From the NCBI GenBank assembly GCA_022784805.1, contig JALFYG010000046.1:1-11728 (forward strand): 11,728 nt of DNA, read 5' to 3'. The notes beneath the pieces are model-generated. The model saw only the letters and a list, made by a program, of their open reading frames with translations. It did not search any database and was not told the origin of the DNA. Positions within the stretch are counted from its first letter, which is position 1, and every line of letters starts with the position of its first letter. Shown in pieces: positions 7,831 to 11,728 of this stretch. This DNA comes from Spirochaetales bacterium (GTDB taxonomy: Bacteria > Spirochaetota > Spirochaetia > Sphaerochaetales > Sphaerochaetaceae). Position numbers and translations under genes: made by a program.

Positions 7831-8030
7831 CTAGACGAAAAGCGTTGAAGGAGACGAGTAACACTTTGTCGCCGCCGAAGAGAAAGGTGTCCTCCGAAAG
7901 GTGGGTGTGAGACACCTGGGGCAGAAGTGCGAAAACCACTCCCTAGCTGCATTCCCCAAAGGGAAACCGAGTATGGAATGTCGTAGGCAGGCGTTAACTG
8001 CATTTCGAGCGTCCTCTCTAGTAGGGGGAA

Positions 8031-8070
8031 GCAAGGTGGACCCGCGGAGCCTTTGCAGCTTCGTCCTTGC
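8031..8070 (+). promoter_or_regulatory. T-box antiterminator element
   Basis: GCAAGG (8031-8036) pairs with CCTTGC (8065-8070), and CGGAGC (8045-8050) pairs with GCTTCG (8058-8063), including one G-T pair. The bulge TGGA (8037-8040) would pair with a tRNA ending UCCA. This layout is the canonical T-box antiterminator: two helices separated by a bulge that carries the TGGN. It is mutually exclusive with the terminator stem that starts at 8048. Confidence 0.85.
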
Positions 8071-8107
8071 ACATATAGTGTAGGGGTGAGTCTGCAAAGG
8101 CTTTATT
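8046..8107 (+). terminator. Conditional terminator of the thrS T-box
   Basis: AGCCTTTGCAG (8048-8058) is perfectly complementary to CTGCAAAGGCT (8092-8102), an 11-bp stem extended by G-T pairs to TT at 8103-8104. The 5' arm uses the inner antiterminator helix and loop, so the two folds compete. The loop is large (33 nt) and the following tract is only TTTATT, weaker than most T-box terminators. Confidence 0.75.
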
Positions 8108-8125
8108 CATTATAAGGAGAAAGAT

Positions 8126-9862
8126 ATGGCTAAGGAAATTGAACTCAGCACTCTAAGGCATTCGACGGCTCACGTCATGGCTGAAGCTGTTCTCGAAATG
8201 TTCCCTGATGCACAGATTGCCATCGGGCCTGCCATTGAGAATGGATTCTACTATGACTTTGATCTTCCACGTCCATTGACAGACGCAGATCTTGAGACTG
8301 TCACAAAGAACATGAGAAAGATCATAAATAGCGGAAAAGCATTTGTCAGAAAGGAAGTGACAAGAGAAGAAGCTAAGGAGATCTTCAAGGATCAGAAGTA
8401 TAAGCTGGAACTTTTGGATGCAATTCCAGAAGGCGAGACAGTAACTACATATACTCAGGGTGGCTTCACTGACCTCTGCAGAGGACCACATGTAGAGTCA
8501 ACGAAAGATTTGTGTGCAGATGGTTTCAAACTCCTTTCTATCGCTGGCGCTTACTGGAGAGGAAACGAGAAAAACAAGATGCTCACCAGAATCTATGCAA
8601 CAGCTTGGACAAGCAAGGAAGACCTGAGAGCATATATGGATCATCTTGCAGACATCGAGAAGAGAGACCATAGAAAGCTTGGCAAGGAACTTGATTTGTT
8701 CTCACTCCATGAAGAAGCAGGCCCTGGTCTTGTCTACTGGCACCCAAGGGGAGCAAGAATCAGACAGACAATCGAGCAGTTCTGGAGAGAAGAGCACTAC
8801 AAGAACGGCTATGAAATGGTCTACACACCTCATGTGGGAAAGAGCTGGCTCTGGGAGACTTCAGGTCACTTAGGTTTTTATAAGGACTCTATGTATCCTC
8901 CAATGAAGATGGATAACACAGACTACTATGTAAAGCCAATGAACTGCCCATTCCACATCATGATTTATCAGAACTCAAAGAAGTCTTACAGAGACCTTCC
9001 TTGCAGATGGGCTGAACTTGGAACTGTCTATAGATATGAGAAGGCAGGTTCTCTCCATGGCCTCATGAGAGTAAGAGGATTTACTCAGGATGATGCACAC
9101 CTCTTCGTTACACCAGACCAGATGGATGAAGAAATCATGGAAGTACTCAGATTCTCCCTCCATATGCTCCATTCCTTCGGCTTCAATGACATCCATGCTT
9201 ATATCTCTACAAAGCCAGAGAAGAGCGTAGGTGAAGTTGAGAAGTGGAACGCTGCAACAGAAGCTTTGAAGAAGGCTGTTGAGAAAGAAGGCCTGAAGTA
9301 TGACATCGATGAAGGCGGCGGAGCATTCTATGGTCCAAAGATCGACTTGAAGATCAAAGACGCCATCGGAAGAGAGTGGCAGCTCTCAACCGTGCAGTTC
9401 GACTTCAACCTTCCTGAAAGATTCGGCATGACTTTCGTCGATAAGGATGGTGTCGAGAAGAGACCATACATGATCCACAGAGCTCTCCTTGGATCCATCG
9501 AAAGATTCTTCGGTGTCCTTATGGAGAACTATGCAGGAGCATTCCCACCATGGCTCAGCCCTGATCAGATTGCAATCATTCCTGTAGGCGATATGGCTTA
9601 TGACTACTCAAAGGCTCTTGCTGATACTCTCAAAAAAGAGGGCTTCAGAGTAGCAATCGACCTTTCTGACGAAAGAATGAATGCAAAGATCAGAAAAGCA
9701 CAGAAGCAGAAGACTCCTTACATGCTGATCATTGGAGAAAAGGAAATGGCTGGTAATCTTGTTTCAATCAGATATAGAAACGGAAAGCAGGCTAACCTTG
9801 TTCCAACAGCAGACTTCATCAAGGAAGTTCACTCTGCCATCGACAACAAGGAACAGATCTAA
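8126..9862 (+). CDS. thrS: Threonyl-tRNA synthetase, TGS-less form
   Basis: Class II synthetase that charges tRNA-Thr. At 578 residues it is about 60 shorter than E. coli ThrRS because it begins directly at the editing domain and lacks the N-terminal TGS domain. Upstream sequence is T-box RNA, so this is not a mis-called start. ATG at 8126 has AAGGAG (8114-8119) 6 nt upstream. Editing-site residues that clear Ser-tRNA-Thr are intact: H12 and H16 (RHSTAH), C118 and H122 (CRGPH). The catalytic domain has zinc ligands C274 (MNCPFH), H325 (DDAHLF) and H451 (MIHRALLGS). It also has motif 2 RWAELGTVYRYE (294-305) and motif 3 GSIERF (456-461). The anticodon-binding domain covers about 480-578. It ends before a strong terminator. 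Confidence 0.98.
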   Translation: MAKEIELSTLRHSTAHVMAEAVLEMFPDAQIAIGPAIENGFYYDFDLPRPLTDADLETVTKNMRKIINSGKAFVRKEVTREEAKEIFKDQKYKLELLDAIPEGETVTTYTQGGFTDLCRGPHVESTKDLCADGFKLLSIAGAYWRGNEKNKMLTRIYATAWTSKEDLRAYMDHLADIEKRDHRKLGKELDLFSLHEEAGPGLVYWHPRGARIRQTIEQFWREEHYKNGYEMVYTPHVGKSWLWETSGHLGFYKDSMYPPMKMDNTDYYVKPMNCPFHIMIYQNSKKSYRDLPCRWAELGTVYRYEKAGSLHGLMRVRGFTQDDAHLFVTPDQMDEEIMEVLRFSLHMLHSFGFNDIHAYISTKPEKSVGEVEKWNAATEALKKAVEKEGLKYDIDEGGGAFYGPKIDLKIKDAIGREWQLSTVQFDFNLPERFGMTFVDKDGVEKRPYMIHRALLGSIERFFGVLMENYAGAFPPWLSPDQIAIIPVGDMAYDYSKALADTLKKEGFRVAIDLSDERMNAKIRKAQKQKTPYMLIIGEKEMAGNLVSIRYRNGKQANLVPTADFIKEVHSAIDNKEQI

Positions 9863-9881
9863 TTAAGTTATAGTCTGAAGA

Positions 9882-9912
9882 GGGAAGAGGGCTTTGCTTT
9901 CTTCCCTTTTTT
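9882..9912 (+). terminator. Intrinsic terminator of thrS
   Basis: GGGAAGA (9882-9888) pairs perfectly with TCTTCCC (9900-9906), with further pairing inside around a TTT loop. Six T residues (9907-9912) follow immediately. This is the strongest intrinsic terminator in the window, 20 nt after the thrS stop. Confidence 0.92.
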
Positions 9913-9939
9913 CGTCATTGACCAATAAAAAGCGACAAA

Positions 9940-9959
9940 TTGTGCTTAACTCTTCACAA
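9940..9959. repeat. Inverted repeat TTGTG-N10-CACAA at the pgsA promoter
   Basis: TTGTG (9940-9944) and CACAA (9955-9959) form a 20-bp interrupted palindrome that overlaps the candidate -35 box. The half-sites resemble those of Rex, but Rex operators are normally 18 bp with an 8-bp gap, so the spacing is off by two. It could be a relaxed operator or chance. Confidence 0.3.
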
Positions 9960-9981
9960 AATCCTTTCAGCAAACTATCTT
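9953..9981 (+). promoter_or_regulatory. Candidate promoter of pgsA
   Basis: TTCACA (9953-9958, five of six -35 matches) is separated by 17 bp from TATCTT (9976-9981, four of six). It falls between the thrS terminator and pgsA, where a new promoter is needed. An inverted repeat TTGTG-N10-CACAA (9940-9959) overlaps the -35 box. Confidence 0.4.
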
Positions 9982-10016
9982 TGATATAGCGATAAAGCAT
10001 AGGAGGAGAAGAAAAA

Positions 10017-10622
10017 ATGAATCTTCCCAATAAATTGACAGTAATTAGATTGGCCATGGTGCCTGTTTTTCTTATTTCATTCATCATCTCACAGCGTGTT
10101 TCTTTCCTTGCAGTCCCTGCAATGGTAATCTGTCTCATCTGCTACGCAGTTGCAGAGCTGACAGACTTAATGGATGGAAAGATAGCCAGAAAGAGAGGAT
10201 TGGTCACAGATTTGGGAAAGGTGATGGATCCATTTGCAGATACACTTTCCCACGTAACATATTTTTTGTGTTTCCTTTCCTATGGAATCATGCCTCTATG
10301 GGCATTCGTAATAATCATGTGGAGAGAGTATGGAATCCTCTTTGTAAGAATGCTTCTTGCAAAATATGCTGGAAAAAGCATGCCTGCAAATATCTTCGGT
10401 AAGTCAAAGACAGTGTTGTATGCAGTTACAACCATAGTATCTATTGTCTTTATTTGTCTCATGACTTTCCTTCCAGGTGCTGCAGAAGCCACATGGGTCG
10501 ATGGATACTACATCGCTCTCTATATTCTTTATGCCCTCTCTGCCTTTGCTTCTCTTATGAGTTTCGTTATTTATATTAAAGACGTATTCAAGAGCAAGGC
10601 TCTTTCTGGAATGACAAGATGA
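10017..10622 (+). CDS. pgsA: CDP-diacylglycerol--glycerol-3-phosphate 3-phosphatidyltransferase
   Basis: Integral membrane CDP-alcohol phosphatidyltransferase of 201 residues that most likely makes phosphatidylglycerophosphate, the committed step to phosphatidylglycerol. The signature D-x2-D-G-x2-A-R-x8-G-x3-D-x3-D is complete: D50, D53, G54, A57, R58, G67, D71 and D75. The N-terminal LPNKLTVIRLAMVP is typical of PgsA, and about six hydrophobic helices are visible. ATG at 10017 has a strong AGGAGGAG (10001-10008) 8 nt upstream. The stop overlaps the following HAD gene by 4 nt (ATGA), so the two are coupled. Other family members (CDP-alcohol transferases for inositol or serine) share the signature, but the N-terminus favours PgsA. 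Confidence 0.88.
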   Translation: MNLPNKLTVIRLAMVPVFLISFIISQRVSFLAVPAMVICLICYAVAELTDLMDGKIARKRGLVTDLGKVMDPFADTLSHVTYFLCFLSYGIMPLWAFVIIMWREYGILFVRMLLAKYAGKSMPANIFGKSKTVLYAVTTIVSIVFICLMTFLPGAAEATWVDGYYIALYILYALSAFASLMSFVIYIKDVFKSKALSGMTR

Positions 10623-11392
10623 AGGGAAACGGTGGATTTCCTTTTGTCGGCTTCACAGAAGAAGACAAAGAGAGACTTCAGATTGTCATCAGCGATGTTG
10701 ATGACACTATAACTAAAAACGGAAAACTCTATCCTGAGATGTTACAGGCCATGTGGCGTGTAAAAGCCAGTGGCAGGACAATCATTCTTGTGACAGGCGG
10801 CAGTGTAGGCTGGGGGGACGCATACCTGAGACAGTGGCCGGTGGATGCAGTCATTGCTGAAAGCGGGGCCATAATGATCTGCCACAGCAATGACGGGGAA
10901 GTGGTGCACATAGTAAACCCTGTCATTAATAAGGAAGAAGTATTCTCAAAAAGAAGACTCCTTATTGAGAAGACAGAGGGACTCCCTCTCTCTTCCGACC
11001 AATGTGCCAGAGTCTTCGACATTGCATATGACAAAAAGAAAATGAATGAGTTCGAGGTCAAGGCCCTGAAATCTACATTGACGCTTTATGGCGCTTCATG
11101 GGCTGAGAGCTCGATTCATATCAACGCGTGGTTCGGGGACTACGACAAACAAAAGTCTCTGGAGTTCTTCCTGCAGGGACCACTTGATATGAAGAAGGAA
11201 GATTACCTGGAACATTCTTTATATATGGGTGACTCCTTCAACGACCAGCCACTCTTTAAATACATTCCCACAAGCATTGGAATGCATAGTGTGGCTGAGA
11301 GGCGAGACGAGTTTGAAACCCTCCCTACATATATAACAGAAGGTGGTCCTGGGGACGGTTGGTGCCAGATGGCAGATGCCCTTTTAAGGTAG
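10619..11392 (+). CDS. HAD-superfamily phosphatase (IIB/Cof-like), substrate unknown
   Basis: Soluble 257-residue HAD hydrolase. Motif I is DVDDT (26-30), with nucleophile D26 and general acid D28. Motif II is LVTGG with T59, motif III is a Lys in YDKQKS (K177 or K179), and motif IV is GDSFND (204-209). The long insert between motifs II and III looks like a type II cap. The segment AESSIHINAWFGDYDKQ places it near sugar-phosphate or Cof-type phosphatases. The ATG overlaps the pgsA stop as ATGA, so co-translation is likely. That suggests a lipid-related phosphate as substrate, possibly phosphatidylglycerophosphate, but known PGP phosphatases belong to other families and this is only inference. 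No clear terminator follows before the rRNA promoter. Confidence 0.88.
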   Translation: MKGNGGFPFVGFTEEDKERLQIVISDVDDTITKNGKLYPEMLQAMWRVKASGRTIILVTGGSVGWGDAYLRQWPVDAVIAESGAIMICHSNDGEVVHIVNPVINKEEVFSKRRLLIEKTEGLPLSSDQCARVFDIAYDKKKMNEFEVKALKSTLTLYGASWAESSIHINAWFGDYDKQKSLEFFLQGPLDMKKEDYLEHSLYMGDSFNDQPLFKYIPTSIGMHSVAERRDEFETLPTYITEGGPGDGWCQMADALLR

Positions 11393-11400
11393 TAAAAAAT

Positions 11401-11467
11401 AGAAAAATAAAAATTTTAAAAATTTTAAATTTCTCTGTTGACATATTAATGGGATATTGTGTAGATT
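11401..11467 (+). promoter_or_regulatory. Ribosomal RNA promoter with AT-rich UP-like tract
   Basis: A run of A and T tracts (11401-11430) directly precedes a perfect -35 TTGACA (11438-11443). An 18-bp spacer leads to TAGATT (11462-11467, four of six). An UP-like tract plus a consensus -35 is typical of strong rRNA promoters. Transcription would start near 11474, leaving a leader of about 210 nt before 16S. Confidence 0.75.
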
Positions 11468-11515
11468 ACTTAGGCACGCGGTTGAAATAGCGAAAGCAAA
11501 GAAAACCAAGTGCGA

Positions 11516-11530
11516 TGTTTTTTGAGAGAT
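11516..11530 (+). promoter_or_regulatory. Candidate boxA antitermination element in the rrn leader
   Basis: TGTTTTTTGAGAGAT resembles the bacterial rRNA boxA (Bacillus form TGTTCTTTGAAAACT), matching at eleven of fifteen positions. It lies in the transcribed leader, where NusB/NusE binding would be expected. Confidence is limited because boxA is short and degenerate. Confidence 0.4.
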
Positions 11531-11660
11531 ATCAGCGAAGGGAAGAGAAGATAGAAGCTTGTAATAATTGAGCTTACTGTCAATTCGAGAACTGAACAAA
11601 GGCAGAATAAACAAAGCCGAGTTCGTTGTTAAATGGATTGTCGGAATCGAATGAAAGCTG

Positions 11661-11678
11661 CCTGCGCTTCGGCGCAGG
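11661..11678 (+). other. UUCG tetraloop hairpin just before 16S rRNA
   Basis: CCTGCGC (11661-11667) pairs perfectly with GCGCAGG (11672-11678) around TTCG, the extra-stable C(UUCG)G tetraloop. There is no U-tract, so it is not a terminator. It ends 5 nt before the predicted 16S start, which suggests a role in processing or folding of the precursor. Confidence 0.8.
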
Positions 11679-11683
11679 ACTCC

Positions 11684-11728
11684 ATGACGGAGAGTTCGAT
11701 CCTGGCTCAGAACGAACGCTGGCGGCGC
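11684..11728 (+). rRNA. rrs: 16S ribosomal RNA, 5' end only
   Basis: The first about 45 nt of 16S rRNA are present and the rest lies beyond the window. AGAGTTCGATCCTGGCTCAG (11691-11710) is the universal 27F site with one T-to-C change, followed by AACGAACGCTGGCGGCGC, a form typical of spirochaetes. The start at 11684 is placed by counting back seven bases from the 27F site, as in E. coli. Helix 1 (GAGTT with GGCTC) is intact. Confidence 0.95.

Larger units (their letters stand above)
7837..8110 (+). promoter_or_regulatory. T-box riboswitch leader upstream of thrS (Thr specifier)
   Basis: Nearly the whole gap between msrC and thrS folds as a T-box leader, which reads tRNA charging. The stem I base pairs GGAG (7850-7853) with CTCC (7939-7942). 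The loop E/S-turn elements are AGTA (7857-7860) and GAA (7931-7933). CACTT (7862-7866) pairs with AAGTG (7925-7929), and AGGTGTC (7885-7891) with GACACCT (7911-7917). After GAA comes A then ACC (7935-7937) followed by a purine, giving a threonine specifier codon that matches the downstream gene. A stem II-like pairing joins GCATTCC (7949-7955) to GGAATGT (7975-7981). The T-box sequence AAGGTGGACCCGCGG (8033-8047) closely resembles the consensus AAxxTGGNACCGCGG. An antiterminator and a competing terminator follow. When uncharged tRNA-Thr accumulates, thrS expression should rise. Start and end are approximate. Confidence 0.9.

Noticed and set aside
7611..8097. Short open frames on both strands across the thrS leader
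   Set aside because: The region is explained by a structured T-box RNA. The translations are low-complexity Arg/Ser-rich without motifs.
7837..8110. RNase P RNA or tmRNA in the msrC-thrS gap
   Set aside because: The conserved RNase P cores and the tmRNA ends and tag frame are not present. The T-box signature with its competing terminator fits better.
11401..11437. AAAATTTT repeats as a replication origin or repeat element
   Set aside because: Too short and simple, and their position directly before a perfect -35 box is better explained as an UP element.

Overview
This window looks like the chromosome of a spirochaete, probably a host-associated Treponema- or Sphaerochaeta-like lineage of the Spirochaetales. 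The assignment rests on three things. The 16S rRNA gene that begins at the right edge opens with a sequence of the spirochaete type. The ThrRS lacks a TGS domain, as some spirochaete ThrRSs are thought to. SecD, SecF, IspH, Rex and GroEL all read as ordinary bacterial housekeeping proteins. Every gene is on the + strand. I see no mobile element, CRISPR array or prophage.

Layout: (1) The 3' part of a DUF92 membrane protein gene enters from the left edge (2-577). (2) groEL stands alone, without groES, with its own promoter and terminator (597-2348). (3) A tightly packed cluster follows from its own promoter at 2354: yajC-secD-secF-ispH-rex-msrC (2413-7827). Adjacent genes overlap by 1-4 nt or are 3 nt apart, so translational coupling is likely. 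(4) A roughly 270-nt T-box leader (about 7837-8110) precedes thrS (8126-9862), which ends at a strong intrinsic terminator. (5) pgsA and a HAD phosphatase gene overlap by 4 nt (10017-11392). (6) An AT-rich UP-like tract, a promoter and a leader RNA lead into the 16S rRNA gene (from about 11684).

Functional themes: groEL handles protein folding. yajC/secD/secF encode the proton-driven Sec accessory complex. ispH makes isoprenoid precursors with an iron-sulfur enzyme. rex senses NADH/NAD+, and msrC repairs oxidised free methionine, so the second half of that cluster has a redox flavour. thrS is predicted to be switched by uncharged tRNA-Thr. pgsA makes the phosphatidylglycerophosphate precursor of phosphatidylglycerol, and its coupled HAD gene may encode a phosphatase in the same or a nearby pathway.

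The two most notable observations are the thrS T-box, a riboswitch class known mainly from Firmicutes, with its specifier, T-box sequence and competing terminator all visible, and SecF, where the conserved proton-relay aspartate appears as asparagine. All coordinates and motifs were read by eye. Homology statements come from motif recognition, not database searches.
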